64,000 nucleotides of DNA from Actinoalloteichus caeruleus DSM 43889 (GTDB lineage Bacteria; Actinomycetota; Actinomycetes; Mycobacteriales; Pseudonocardiaceae): positions 1 to 64,000 of the forward strand of contig NZ_AUBJ02000001.1 in the NCBI RefSeq assembly GCF_000429185.2, read 5' to 3'. The notes beneath the pieces were generated by a model, which searched no databases, was not told the origin of the DNA, and worked only from the letters and a program-made list of their open reading frames with translations. The position numbers and the translations under genes are program-made. Below, one piece after another: positions 41,243-50,567 of this stretch. Numbering within the stretch: position 1 is the first letter of the stretch; each line of letters starts with the position of its first letter.

Positions 41243-44200
41243 TCAGCCGCTCGTGGCGGCCGGTCCGCCGAGCGCCGCCAGCCGCTCGGCCACGCTCGCG
41301 GCCTCCGGGACCTCCAGCGGCTGGTAGCAGGCCAACGCCTGGCGCCACGACTCGGCCGCGGCCGCCGCGTCCCCCATCGCCCGGTGGGCGTCACCCACCC
41401 GTTCCAGGGCCTGGCCCCGCTGGTAGCCGTTGCCCACCGACTCCGCCACCTCGGCGGCCTTGCGGTACTCGGCCAGCGCGGCCCGGGGATCCGACCTGGC
41501 GAGGGTCTCGCCCAGTTCCAGCAACACCTCGTGGACCAGGCCGGGGTCACCCACCTTCTCGGCCAGCTCCAGCGCACGCCGCTGCTCCCGTTCGGCGGCG
41601 GCGAGATCCCCGTCCCGGCGCATCCCCGCGGCCAGGTGCGCGGTGGCCATCGCCTCACTGGACCGGTCACCCAGCTGCCGGAACAGGGTGAGCGCCCCGC
41701 GGTCGTGCTCCTCGGCCTCGCTCTCCCGACCCAGTTTCCGCAACAGGATCGCCAGGTTCCCCAGCGTCCTGGCCTCCCCGGGACGGTCGTCCAACTCGCG
41801 GAAGACGGCCAACGCGTGGCGGTGCCGGGCCAGCGCGCCGTCGAGGTCCCCGAGCAGTTCCTCGACGATGGACAGGTTCCCCAACGCCCTGGCCTCCCCC
41901 GGGCGGTCGTCGAGCCGGCGGAACAGGGCCAGCGCCGCCTCGTGCCGCTCCCTGGCCTCGGGGAGCCGACCCAGCCGGCGCAGGACGAGGCCGAGGTTGC
42001 CCAGAGACCGCGCGGTGCCCGTCCTGTCGCCGAGCTCCCGCCGCACGGCCAGCGCCCGCTGGTAGTGGTCCAGAGCGCAGGGCAGCTGACCGAGCCGCCA
42101 GTAGGCGGTGCCCAGGTTGTGCAGGACCGTCGCCTCCTCCCACCGGTCGCCGTGCCGGCGGGCCGCGTCCAACGCCTGTTCGTGGGTGGCGACCCAGTGG
42201 TCGAGGTAGCCGCGCAGGTGGAAGAAGCGCCAGAGCACGTCGGCGAGCCGCCAGGAGTGCTCCGCCAGCTCCGACCCGGCCGCCCGCTCCACCGCGGCGA
42301 CCAGGTTCGCCAGCTCGGTCTCCAACCAGTCCCCGGCCTCACCGGGACCGGTGAGGGTGGGGACGTGTCGTGGAGGGTGGGCGACGGCCAGGGACTCGGT
42401 CGTCCGGTTGGAGTCCATCCGGTCGACGGCGGCCCGCGCGGTGACCAACCAGTAGTCCAACAGCCGGTGCAGCGCGGTCCGCCGCTCGGTCTGGTCGTCG
42501 ACCGCCTCCGCCAGCGTGGCGGCGTGCGCCCGGATCAGGTCGTGGAAGCGGTAGCGGTCGGGCAGGTGCTGTTCGAGGAGGTGGCTGTCGACCAGGTCCT
42601 CCAACGAGCGTTCCACCGCCCACGGTTCCGACCCGGCGACCGCCGCCGCCGCGCCCACGTCGACATCCGGTCCCGGCAACAGGCCCAGCGACCGGAACAC
42701 CTTCCGCTGCGCGGGCCTGAGCTGCCGGTAGGAGACCTGGAAGGCGGCGGCCACACTGCGACGTTCCTCCTCCAGCTCCCCGAGTCGGCGTCGTTCGTCG
42801 CGGAGCCTCCTGGCGAGGTGGCGGGGCGACCAGGTCGGACGCGCCCGCAGCCTGGCCGCGGCGATGCGCACGGCGAGCGGCAGTCGCCCACACAGGTCGA
42901 CCAGCTCGTCGACCTCCTCGGGCGGGACGGTTCCGAGGCGTTCGGGACCCGCCACCCTGCGGAACAACATCGCGGCCTCGGTGCTGTCCAGGACACCGAG
43001 CGAGAAGGGACGCACGCCGGGGAGGGAGGGCAGCCGCCGGCGGCTGGTGACCAGCACCAGGCTCCCCGGGCCAGCGGGTAACAGCGGCGTCACCTGCTCC
43101 TCCGACCCCGCGTTGTCCAACAGGACGAGGAGCCGCCGCCGCGCGGCGATCGTCCGGAACAGCGTGGCCCGTTCCGCCGGAGTGGGTGGGACCTCCTCCC
43201 CCGGCACGCCCAGATCGCGCAGCACCCGGTCGAGGGCCCGCGCCGGGTCGAGGGGGAGCGTGCCCTCGGTGAAGCCGTGGAGGTCGAGGAACAGCTGGCC
43301 GTCGGGGTAGCCGAGGGACAACCGGTGTCCGAGCCGCACGGCCAGGGCGGTCTTGCCCACTCCCGCCATCCCGTCGAGGACGACCACCGTGACCTGCGAC
43401 TCGGCCTCCCCGGACCGCGCCAGGTGGCAGATCCGGTCGATCAACTCGTCACGACCGGTGAAGTCCGCCGTGTCCACGGGGAGCTGCGCGGGCACGGGGT
43501 GGCCCGGCTGGGGACGGCCCTCCGCCACCACCTCCCGGCCGCCGGCGTTTCCGGTCGCCTTCCCGGGACGCCCGTTCCTGATCTCCTCGCGCAGGAGGCG
43601 CAGTGCCGGGAGCGGCTCGGTGCCCCCCTCGCGTCGGAGCACCCGTTCGGCGTCCTCGAAGACGGCGAGCGCCTCGTCCCGCCGCCCCGACAGGTGCAGG
43701 GCCCGCATCAGCAGCTCCCGCAGGTCCTGGCGCAGCGGGTGTTCGGTGACCAACCGGGACAGCTCGGCCACCGCCTCGGAGTACCGGTGGAGGGCGACGC
43801 GCATCGCGTTGCGGTGACGCAACGCCGCCAGCCGCTCCTCCGCGAGCGCGCCCGCCGACCGGGCCACCAGGGGCGCGGCCCCGAGGCCTCCCAGCGGGTC
43901 GCCCTCCCACAGGGCGAGGGCCTCACCGAGCCGGGGCAGGGCGCTCTCGGGGTCCCCCTGGCCGGCGGCCACGACCAGCCGCCGGAAGCGGTGCAGGTCG
44001 ACCGCCTCCGGCGTGGCCTCCAACTGGTATCCGTCCGCGTCCCCGGAGATGCGCACCTCGCGCAGCGTCCGCCGCAGCGTCGACACGTAGACGGTCACCG
44101 CCTGTGCGGCCGCTCCCGGCGGCGTCGAGGACCACACCGCCTCGACCAGGTGCCGCGCGGGAACGGGCTCGCCGAGCCGGAGCAACAACGCCGCGAGGAC

Positions 44201-44314
44201 AGTGCGCTGACGAGGCGGACCAAGATCGACCGGAGTGCCGTCGCGAATGGCCGAGACGCGTCCCAACAGGCGGAACGACAGCTCTCCCACCTCCGAAGAC
44301 ACCCGCCCTTCCAT
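41243..44314 (-). CDS. AfsR/SARP family transcriptional regulator
   Basis: A 1023-aa multidomain regulator. In order: a winged-helix SARP DNA-binding domain (about 8-100), a bacterial transcriptional activation domain (105-255), an NB-ARC ATPase domain with Walker A DGMAGVGKTALA near 318, a winged linker (to about 590), and a C-terminal tetratricopeptide array (about 700-1000). AfsR-like proteins integrate signals and activate secondary metabolism or development; they bind direct repeats overlapping -35 elements. No biosynthetic cluster adjoins it in this window. It starts at ATG 44314 without a strong ribosome-binding site. Confidence 0.92.
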   Translation of the reverse strand: MEGRVSSEVGELSFRLLGRVSAIRDGTPVDLGPPRQRTVLAALLLRLGEPVPARHLVEAVWSSTPPGAAAQAVTVYVSTLRRTLREVRISGDADGYQLEATPEAVDLHRFRRLVVAAGQGDPESALPRLGEALALWEGDPLGGLGAAPLVARSAGALAEERLAALRHRNAMRVALHRYSEAVAELSRLVTEHPLRQDLRELLMRALHLSGRRDEALAVFEDAERVLRREGGTEPLPALRLLREEIRNGRPGKATGNAGGREVVAEGRPQPGHPVPAQLPVDTADFTGRDELIDRICHLARSGEAESQVTVVVLDGMAGVGKTALAVRLGHRLSLGYPDGQLFLDLHGFTEGTLPLDPARALDRVLRDLGVPGEEVPPTPAERATLFRTIAARRRLLVLLDNAGSEEQVTPLLPAGPGSLVLVTSRRRLPSLPGVRPFSLGVLDSTEAAMLFRRVAGPERLGTVPPEEVDELVDLCGRLPLAVRIAAARLRARPTWSPRHLARRLRDERRRLGELEEERRSVAAAFQVSYRQLRPAQRKVFRSLGLLPGPDVDVGAAAAVAGSEPWAVERSLEDLVDSHLLEQHLPDRYRFHDLIRAHAATLAEAVDDQTERRTALHRLLDYWLVTARAAVDRMDSNRTTESLAVAHPPRHVPTLTGPGEAGDWLETELANLVAAVERAAGSELAEHSWRLADVLWRFFHLRGYLDHWVATHEQALDAARRHGDRWEEATVLHNLGTAYWRLGQLPCALDHYQRALAVRRELGDRTGTARSLGNLGLVLRRLGRLPEARERHEAALALFRRLDDRPGEARALGNLSIVEELLGDLDGALARHRHALAVFRELDDRPGEARTLGNLAILLRKLGRESEAEEHDRGALTLFRQLGDRSSEAMATAHLAAGMRRDGDLAAAEREQRRALELAEKVGDPGLVHEVLLELGETLARSDPRAALAEYRKAAEVAESVGNGYQRGQALERVGDAHRAMGDAAAAAESWRQALACYQPLEVPEAASVAERLAALGGPAATSG

Positions 44315-45014
44315 TCTCGCCGCGGCGTCCGTCCCCCGGGTCGGCCCGTGGGGGAGCGGTCGGAATCGTCAGCTGTACGGTAGCCCTTCCCGCGCAGCGG
44401 ACTCGCGGCGCGCGGACCGTCCGCCGGCGGGACCGGAGGGCCTGGGACGACGGGTCCAGCGGTCCACCACCCATTACCTACTGTGCCACCGGCAACACTT
44501 TAGGTAGCATCACGAGCGGTGGGTCCTCCGCCGCAGCGAGTAGCGATTGCCAGGGAGTTTCGCCGGACATCTCGCCAGGAGACGGGTGGGTCCCCGTCGG
44601 TCCGTTCCCGCCGTGCCACCAGCGCACCGAGGCCGGCGAACTCGGACCGAACCCGTCCCGCCCCGTGGCGAGCGGACGATGAAGAGACGGGCACGGTGGT
44701 TGCGATGAACGAACGCGCTTGTTTCGAGCGTTCCGTGGCTCGCGCGTTGGCCAGGTCGGAGCATCCCACCCGGTAGGCGTCCCACCGCCAGCCGGGACCA
44801 GCCCCCTGGCCACGCCCGCCGTACACCAGCCCGCCGTCGCCCGGTGAGCCGTGGCGGCCGACGCGCGGCGGGCTCGGCCTTCCCGACGGCGTTCCCCGTT
44901 CCGGCGTTCCGATCGCGTTTTCCGCGGGCACGCGTCAACCCGCCCGGGCCGGCCGGCCCCGCGCGGGCCGAACCCGTCGCCGTTCGGCGACGACCTCTCC
45001 CCTCGGAGGTACAG
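44315..45014. other. divergent intergenic region
   Basis: About 700 bases. An AT-rich patch near 44470-44515 contains TACCTA (44475-44480) and TAGGTA (44501-44506) as an inverted repeat, a possible operator for the AfsR-like gene. Short frames near 44520-44780 lack ribosome-binding sites and codon bias; I do not call them. Confidence 0.4.
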
Positions 45015-46229
45015 ATGGAGAAGACGGAGACCGACTTAGCCGGTGTCCCCCCGTCCTCCCGGCCGCAGGAGCACCCCGAGCCCAGCTCGATCCACACCCT
45101 CCCCTCGGGCAGGGCGAGTATGGGAGGTGTGTTGACGGTCGGGATCGAGGAGGAGTTCCTCCTGCTCGATGGCGAGTCGGGCCGGCCGGCGGCCTCGGCA
45201 CCCTCCGTGCTGGCGGCGGCCGACCGGGCCGGGGTGGGCGCCTGCGCGGAGGCCACCCCGTACCAGGTCGAGACGGCGACGCCGGTCTGCGGGACCGCCG
45301 GCGAGCTGCTGGGTTCGTTGTCACGGTCCCGGGCCGTGCTGGCGGCGGCCGCGGCCGGGGAGGGCAGTCGGGTCGTGGCCAGCGGTTGCGCCCCGCTCGC
45401 CGCCGGTGTCCCCACCCCCCTCACCCCGGCCGACCGGTACCAGCGGATGGGGGAGCGGTACGGGATGCTCGTGGACGACCTGTCCGTGTGCGGCTGCCAC
45501 GTCCACGTCGGGATGCCCGACCGGGAACGCGCGGTCCTGGTCGCGGACCACCTGCGTCCGTGGCTGCCGGCCCTGCTGGCGCTCTCCGCCAACTCGGCGT
45601 TCGCGGGTGGTCGGCCCACCGGGCACGCGAGCTGGCGGGCGGTCACCTGGACCCGGCTGCCCTCGGCCGTGCCACAGCCCTGGTTCGGGTCGCTCGCCGG
45701 GTACGAACGGGCGAGTGAGGAACTCCTGATCTCGGGCGCCGCTCTGGACAGCGGGATGTTGTACTTCTCCGTCCGCCCCTCGGAGCGGGTCCCCACCGTC
45801 GAGGTCCGGATCTTCGACGTGGCCGCCACGGCCGAGGAGGCGGTGCTGTACGCGCTGCTGGTCCGCGCGCTCGCCGTGGTCGCGCTCGCCGACATCGACG
45901 CCGGTCGCGCGGGCCCCCGGTTCCCCGACCACACCCTGCGGCTGGCGCTGTGGCGCGCGGCGCACGACGGACTGGAGGGCATGAGCCTCGACCCGGGGAC
46001 CGGCACGCTGCTCACCGCCAGGGGACGGGTACGCCAACTCATGCGCCGGGCCGCCTCCGGACTGGAGGCCGGGGGTGACCGGGCCACCGCGCGGGACCTG
46101 CTGGGCAGGTTGTTCGCGGCCGGATCGGGCGCGCACCGCCAGCGCGCCGCCTACGGGCGGCGCCGGCGGTTCGACGACCTGCACGACCACCTGAGCAGGT
46201 CCTTCACCGGTCCGCTCCGCCCCACCTGA
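45015..46229 (+). CDS. YbdK-type carboxylate-amine ligase
   Basis: A 404-aa protein of the glutamate-cysteine ligase 2 family. Key blocks are TVGIEEEFLLLD (about 42-53, metal-binding Glu residues), CGCHVHVGMPD and TVEVRIFDVAAT. The reaction is ATP-dependent joining of a carboxylate to an amine; E. coli YbdK has weak glutamate-cysteine ligase activity, but actinomycetes make mycothiol, so the true substrate is open. ATG 45015 has GGAGG 5 bases upstream. A 40-residue Pro/Ser leader precedes the domain. Confidence 0.88.
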   Translation: MEKTETDLAGVPPSSRPQEHPEPSSIHTLPSGRASMGGVLTVGIEEEFLLLDGESGRPAASAPSVLAAADRAGVGACAEATPYQVETATPVCGTAGELLGSLSRSRAVLAAAAAGEGSRVVASGCAPLAAGVPTPLTPADRYQRMGERYGMLVDDLSVCGCHVHVGMPDRERAVLVADHLRPWLPALLALSANSAFAGGRPTGHASWRAVTWTRLPSAVPQPWFGSLAGYERASEELLISGAALDSGMLYFSVRPSERVPTVEVRIFDVAATAEEAVLYALLVRALAVVALADIDAGRAGPRFPDHTLRLALWRAAHDGLEGMSLDPGTGTLLTARGRVRQLMRRAASGLEAGGDRATARDLLGRLFAAGSGAHRQRAAYGRRRRFDDLHDHLSRSFTGPLRPT

Positions 46230-46341
46230 GCCCCGGCCCACGGCACCAGCCCGCCCCGCCGAGGACGGCCGTCGCCACCAGGGGACGGCGTCACGGCCCC
46301 ACCGGCCGCCCCCTGCCCGGCCGGGGTTGTCCACCACGTCC

Positions 46342-47172
46342 TCACCGGTACCGCACGGTCCGCTCGCCCACAGGAACCGCCACGTCGAACTGGTGGTTCG
46401 CCGGGGGCAGCGGGCAGTTGAAGTGCGCCGAGAACGCGCACGGCGGGAGGTAGGCGCGGTTGAAGTCGAGGAGGACGCGAGCGGTGCCGCCGGCACTCAC
46501 GTCGGGGCGTGTCACCCGGAGGAAACGGCCAGGTCGGTAGCTGCTGACCCCGGTGGTCGCGTCGGAGAAGACCAGGAGGAGCCGCCCCTCGGAGACCAGG
46601 GGAGTGGTGCGGTACTCGCGGCCACCCACGGTGAACCGCAGCTCCCCCGGGACCTCCAGCTCCGTCGGTCCCGACTCCAACATCTTCGCGTAGTTCACCA
46701 CCTCCCGGCCGGGGAAGGGCGTGTACCGGGCCGGGACGATCCAGTCCGGGTCGAACGGGGAGGTGTCGATGTCCTCGAACCCCGACGCGGCCGGGGCGGC
46801 CGGGTCGAAGCGCCGAACCCCGAACTGCCCACCCCGCACCACCACGGTGGCGCTCCCGCCGGGGAACCGCACCATCGGCGCTGCCCCCGCTCCCGCCCCG
46901 CTCACCCGGCGTTCGCCCGACAGCGGATCGCCGTCGACGGTCACCTGGTCCGCCTCCTCGGCGGCGAGCCACACCTCGTCGCCGACGACGGTCCACCGCC
47001 CCGGCAGTCCGGGCAGCCGCTCCGACTCGTCGGGCCAGCAGGTGTCGACCAGCGCGAGGCTGCCCTCCGGGCCGGTCACCGCGTGCCGTCGCGCCTCCCG
47101 CCACCGGTTCCAGGCGTCCTCGCGCCCCGCGTCCGAGGACGTCACCGACGTGTCCGATCCCGTGCCGCCCAT
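46342..47172 (-). CDS. DUF1684 domain-containing protein
   Basis: A 276-aa cytoplasmic protein. The DUF1684 core includes the conserved C-terminal block LDFNRAYLPPCAFS, then HFNCPLPPANHQFDV. The three-part beta-sandwich is of unknown biochemical role. ATG 47172 follows a strong GGGAGGAAG site. It converges with the ligase gene. Confidence 0.85.
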   Translation of the reverse strand: MGGTGSDTSVTSSDAGREDAWNRWREARRHAVTGPEGSLALVDTCWPDESERLPGLPGRWTVVGDEVWLAAEEADQVTVDGDPLSGERRVSGAGAGAAPMVRFPGGSATVVVRGGQFGVRRFDPAAPAASGFEDIDTSPFDPDWIVPARYTPFPGREVVNYAKMLESGPTELEVPGELRFTVGGREYRTTPLVSEGRLLLVFSDATTGVSSYRPGRFLRVTRPDVSAGGTARVLLDFNRAYLPPCAFSAHFNCPLPPANHQFDVAVPVGERTVRYR

Positions 47173-47664
47173 CTCGTCTTCCTCCCTGGTCGATGCCCGC
47201 GCACCACCTCACCACACCGCTCGACGCGTCCAGGGGCGAGGTGCGGGCTGGCGGAGCGAGCGGCGGGGAGGGGGCCACGACGAGGGCGGTTCCGCCCGGA
47301 GGAGCGGTCGTCCGGTGCGCTCGCGAGGCCCGCTCGGGACCCCATGACGTGGCGGCTGCCCTCGGCGGAGGTCGCCGGTCCGGTCCCCGCCGACCGCCGA
47401 GCCGTCGGTTCGCCACCCAACCTCGTCGAGCGTCGCCCGGAAGAGTGCGGGGACGACGTCGGACGGCAGGTGGGCGGCCCTCGCCGACGGCACCCGCCCG
47501 TCGTTCCGCCGATCGGGCGCTCCCGAGTGCGACGATGGGCCTCCGGCGGGCGGTGTGGTGCCTCCCGAGCTCTCCGGCACCGGTCAGCCACGCGGGCTGG
47601 CCGCCGGGGGCGGGACGACACGCCGCCCTCCTTCGTGATCCGTGTTCACCGGAGGTGCGATGCC
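47173..47664. other. gene-free divergent region
   Basis: About 490 bases between the DUF1684 gene and the SRPBCC gene. No gene, tRNA or strong repeat is seen. Confidence 0.4.
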
Positions 47665-48102
47665 ATGAGTGACCCCGCGTTCGTGCACGAGGACGTCCTG
47701 GACACCACGCCCAGCCGGCTGTGGGCCGCGTTGACCTCCGGGGAGATCACCCGGCGGTACTGGTTCGACCGTCGCGTCGAGTCAGACTGGACGGTGGGAT
47801 CGGTGGTCCGGTTCTACGACGGCGACAGTGACCGGGTCACCGACAGCGGCGAGGTGCTGGAGGTCGACCCCACCCGCCGGCTCGTCTACAGCTTCCGGCA
47901 GGAGGCGTCGGACGGCGGCCCCGCGTCTCCCGCCACCCGGGTGTCCTTCGAACTCCGGCCGTTGCCCGGCGGCAAGGTCCGGTACCGCCTGGTGCACGAC
48001 GGCCTGGCCGGGGCCGAGGACGTGGAGTCCTGGCGGGAGGGGTGGACCCCGATCCTCGCGAACCTCCGCGAGTACCTGGCCGGCCACGGCGCCACGGCCT
48101 AG
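47665..48102 (+). CDS. SRPBCC (AHSA1-like) domain protein
   Basis: A 145-aa single START/AHSA1-like domain. DTTPSRLWAALTSGEITRRYWFD is the typical opening, with a C-terminal long helix (ESWREGWTPILANLREYLAG). Such proteins bind hydrophobic ligands or assist chaperones; the ligand is unknown. ATG 47665 has GGAGG 9 bases upstream; another ATG five bases earlier is out of frame. It ends 86 bases before the XdhC gene. Confidence 0.87.
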   Translation: MSDPAFVHEDVLDTTPSRLWAALTSGEITRRYWFDRRVESDWTVGSVVRFYDGDSDRVTDSGEVLEVDPTRRLVYSFRQEASDGGPASPATRVSFELRPLPGGKVRYRLVHDGLAGAEDVESWREGWTPILANLREYLAGHGATA

Positions 48103-48188
48103 GGGTGTGACCGCCGGGCCGGTCGCGACCGGCCCGGCTCCGCTCCCAGGTCACGGCCCGACCGGGGGCGCGCGCCCTCCGAGACGGG

Positions 48189-49421
48189 ATGGGGAACACC
48201 GTGTCCGATCTGGTGGAACACCTCGCGGGCATCTCCGGGGCCGGCGTGCCCTTCGCGCTGGTCAGCCTCGTGGAGGCGACGGGCGGCAGCCCCCGCCGGC
48301 TCGGCCTCGCCCTCGTGGTCGAGTCGGACGGCCAGGTGACCGGGGGAGTGGCGGGTGGCTGCGTCGAGGCCGCCGTGTACGCGTGGGCCGAGCAGGCCCT
48401 GGCGACCGGGAGGTGCCTGCGGCGGCGGGTGGCGGCCTCCGGAGGGGACATCCTCGCGCCGACCGCGAGCTGCGGTGGCGAACTGGAGGTCTTCGTCCGC
48501 CGCTGCTCCGGGGAGGGACACCCCGAACTGCTCGCCCTGCGCGAGGCCAACCGCCGTGACCAGGAGGCGGTGCTCGTCACCGTCGTCGACGAGGACCACC
48601 CCCTCGCCGGCCAGGCGGTCACCGTTCTCGGCGCACCGAGCGGGGCACCCGGCGGCGACCGCCAGCCGGGACGGCCACACCCCCACGGGACGTTGGGGGA
48701 CCGCGCGGCCGACCGGGCGGCGACCGGGCGGGCGCGGGAGTGGCTGACCGCCCGCCGGCCGGGCCGCCACCGGCTCCCCACCGTCGGCGGTGGGGAGGTG
48801 GAGGTCCTGGTGGAGACCCACGCGGCTCCGGACCGGTTGGTCCTCATCGGCTCGACGGTCCACGCGGACCCCCTCGCCCGGCTCGGGCGGCTCCTCGGCT
48901 ACCACGTCACCGTGTGCGATCCCCGCCCGCTGTTCACCACCGCCCGCCGCTTCCCCGCCGCCCACGACGTGGTCGTCGACTGGCCGCACCGGTACCTGGC
49001 CGGGCAGCGGCTGACCGGGAGGGACGCCGTCTGCCTGCTCACCCACGACTCCAGGGTGGACGTGCCAGCCCTGGTGGTGGCCCTGCGCGGACCAGCCGGG
49101 TACGTGGGAGCGCTCGGATCCCGCTCCACCCACCGCCGGCGGGTTGGCGAGCTGCGCGGCCGGGGACTCGGCGACCGCGAGCTGGCCCGGTTGCGCGCTC
49201 CGGTCGGCCTGGACCTCGGGGGTGACCGGCCGGAGGAGACGGCCGTCTCGGTGGCCGCCGAGATCATCGCCTGCCGCGCGGGCGGCAGCGGGCGGCCGCT
49301 GACGTTCCTCGACGGCCCGGTCCACTCGGCGGCTCCCCGTACCGCGTGGACCAGGCAGGCGCCCCACCAGCCCACCCGACGGACCGGACCCCAATGCGGC
49401 ACTGGAGAGGGAACGCGATGA
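48189..49421 (+). CDS. XdhC/CoxI family protein
   Basis: A 410-aa protein. The N-terminal XdhC/CoxI domain (about 5-75) has ATGGSPRRLG and GGVAGGCVEAAV; the C-terminal Rossmann-like XdhC domain (about 215-380) has LVLIGSTVHADPLARLGRLLGY and the conserved LLTHDSRVDVPAL. XdhC proteins mature the molybdenum cofactor (sulfuration and insertion) for xanthine dehydrogenase-type enzymes. No such enzyme is in the window. It heads a coupled operon: its stop overlaps the next ATG (ATGA). Confidence 0.88.
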   Translation: MGNTVSDLVEHLAGISGAGVPFALVSLVEATGGSPRRLGLALVVESDGQVTGGVAGGCVEAAVYAWAEQALATGRCLRRRVAASGGDILAPTASCGGELEVFVRRCSGEGHPELLALREANRRDQEAVLVTVVDEDHPLAGQAVTVLGAPSGAPGGDRQPGRPHPHGTLGDRAADRAATGRAREWLTARRPGRHRLPTVGGGEVEVLVETHAAPDRLVLIGSTVHADPLARLGRLLGYHVTVCDPRPLFTTARRFPAAHDVVVDWPHRYLAGQRLTGRDAVCLLTHDSRVDVPALVVALRGPAGYVGALGSRSTHRRRVGELRGRGLGDRELARLRAPVGLDLGGDRPEETAVSVAAEIIACRAGGSGRPLTFLDGPVHSAAPRTAWTRQAPHQPTRRTGPQCGTGEGTR

Positions 49422-49792
49422 CCTCCGACCCCCGCCCCCACGCGCGGGCCCCCGAAGGGTCGGCGGGACGTCCGCCGGCCGGAGACCGCCCGAACTCCTC
49501 CCCACCGCTGCCCAGGGGACGGCCACCACGACCGGTGGGCGGCCGCCGGTCGGACCGCTCGTTCCTCCTCCACCACGCTGCCGCCGGCCGGCTCGCCCCG
49601 ACCTCGGACCCGTCCCGGGACCGCGGGCGGGCGGAGCCGCACCCGTACCACCCCCAGCCGGCTCCGGGCCGAGTTCGCACGGCCGTCCCGGCACGCCCGG
49701 TGGCGGACGCGGTCCGACGGGATCGGGCCGCCGGGCCGGATCCGCGCCCGCGTCCGGGCCGTCCCACGCCGTCCTCCGGAGCGGACCGGTGA
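49418..49792 (+). CDS. proline/arginine-rich hypothetical protein between xdhC and mobA-like genes
   Basis: A 124-aa frame of very low complexity (Pro, Arg, Gly, Ala, Asp) with no known domain. The reason to take it seriously is its layout: ATG 49418 overlaps the XdhC stop as ATGA with GGAGAGGG upstream, and its stop overlaps the GTG of the next gene. That is the arrangement of a translationally coupled gene. It may be a disordered linker protein, or a decayed gene kept only for coupling. Confidence 0.45.
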   Translation: MTSDPRPHARAPEGSAGRPPAGDRPNSSPPLPRGRPPRPVGGRRSDRSFLLHHAAAGRLAPTSDPSRDRGRAEPHPYHPQPAPGRVRTAVPARPVADAVRRDRAAGPDPRPRPGRPTPSSGADR

Positions 49793-50454
49793 CCGGGTGG
49801 GCCGAGCGGTCGACCCCGACCGTCGCCGGCCTCGTGCTCGCCGCCGGTGCCGGCCGGCGCTTCGGTCGACCCAAGGCCCTCGCCGCCCTGGACGGCGACC
49901 TCCTGGTCGAGCGGGCCGTCGCCGCGCTGGCCGCCGGCGGGTGCTCGCCGATCGCGGTGGTGCTCGGCGCCGCGCGCGACGAGGTGCGCCGGCGGGCCCG
50001 CTTCCCCGTTCCCGTCCTGCCGGTCGACAACGAGGACTGGGCCACCGGGGTCGGGTCCAGCCTGCGAGCCGGCCTGGACGCCCTGCTCCGGCGCGGCGCG
50101 CACGCCGCGCTGGTGGTACCCGTCGACCTCCCGGGGCTCACCCCGGCCGCCGTCGACCGGGTCCGCCGGACCGCGACAGCCGAACCAGGAACACCCGGGC
50201 CGATCCGTCCCGGCGCGGCGCTCGCCGTGGCGACCTACCAGGGGCGGCGAGGACACCCCGTCCTGATCGGGCGTGCCCACTGGGCGGGTGTGGCGCGGTC
50301 GGCCGCCGGGGACACCGGAGCCCGCCCCTACCTCGCCCGGCGGGAGGTCACGCTGGTGGAGTGCGGTGACGTCGCTGACCCGGTGGACGTCGACCTGCCC
50401 GAGGACCTGGAGTCGTGGCGGAACTCGGCGGGCGGAGCGCCTGGCACACCGTGA
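49789..50454 (+). CDS. MobA-like nucleotidyltransferase
   Basis: A 221-aa NTP-transferase of the MobA/MocA/CoxA group. GLVLAAGAGRRFGRPKAL is the nucleotide-binding start, VVPVDLPGLTP carries the metal-binding Asp, and DVDLPEDLE closes the domain. It probably attaches CMP or GMP to molybdopterin, consistent with XdhC in the same operon. GTG 49789 overlaps the preceding stop. Confidence 0.88.
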   Translation: MTGWAERSTPTVAGLVLAAGAGRRFGRPKALAALDGDLLVERAVAALAAGGCSPIAVVLGAARDEVRRRARFPVPVLPVDNEDWATGVGSSLRAGLDALLRRGAHAALVVPVDLPGLTPAAVDRVRRTATAEPGTPGPIRPGAALAVATYQGRRGHPVLIGRAHWAGVARSAAGDTGARPYLARREVTLVECGDVADPVDVDLPEDLESWRNSAGGAPGTP

Positions 50455-50482
50455 CCAGTCACGACGGCCCCACGACCACACC

Positions 50483-50502
50483 CCGCTCGGGGTTCCGAGC
50501 GG
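50483..50502 (+). terminator. hairpin between the mobA-like gene and the metal ATPase
   Basis: A perfect 8-bp stem (50483-50490 with 50495-50502) with a four-base loop, followed at once by the palindrome GGCGGGC-T-GCCCGCC. No T-run. Terminator or operator. Confidence 0.4.
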
Positions 50503-50567
50503 CGGGCTGCCCGCCCGGCGAGCACGCTGTACCCACGAGGTGACGAACGGCCGGGAGGACGCTCGGT

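Noticed and set aside
44519..44776. Short plus-strand frame in the AfsR-like gene upstream region
   Set aside because: No ribosome-binding site, no codon bias and no recognisable domain.
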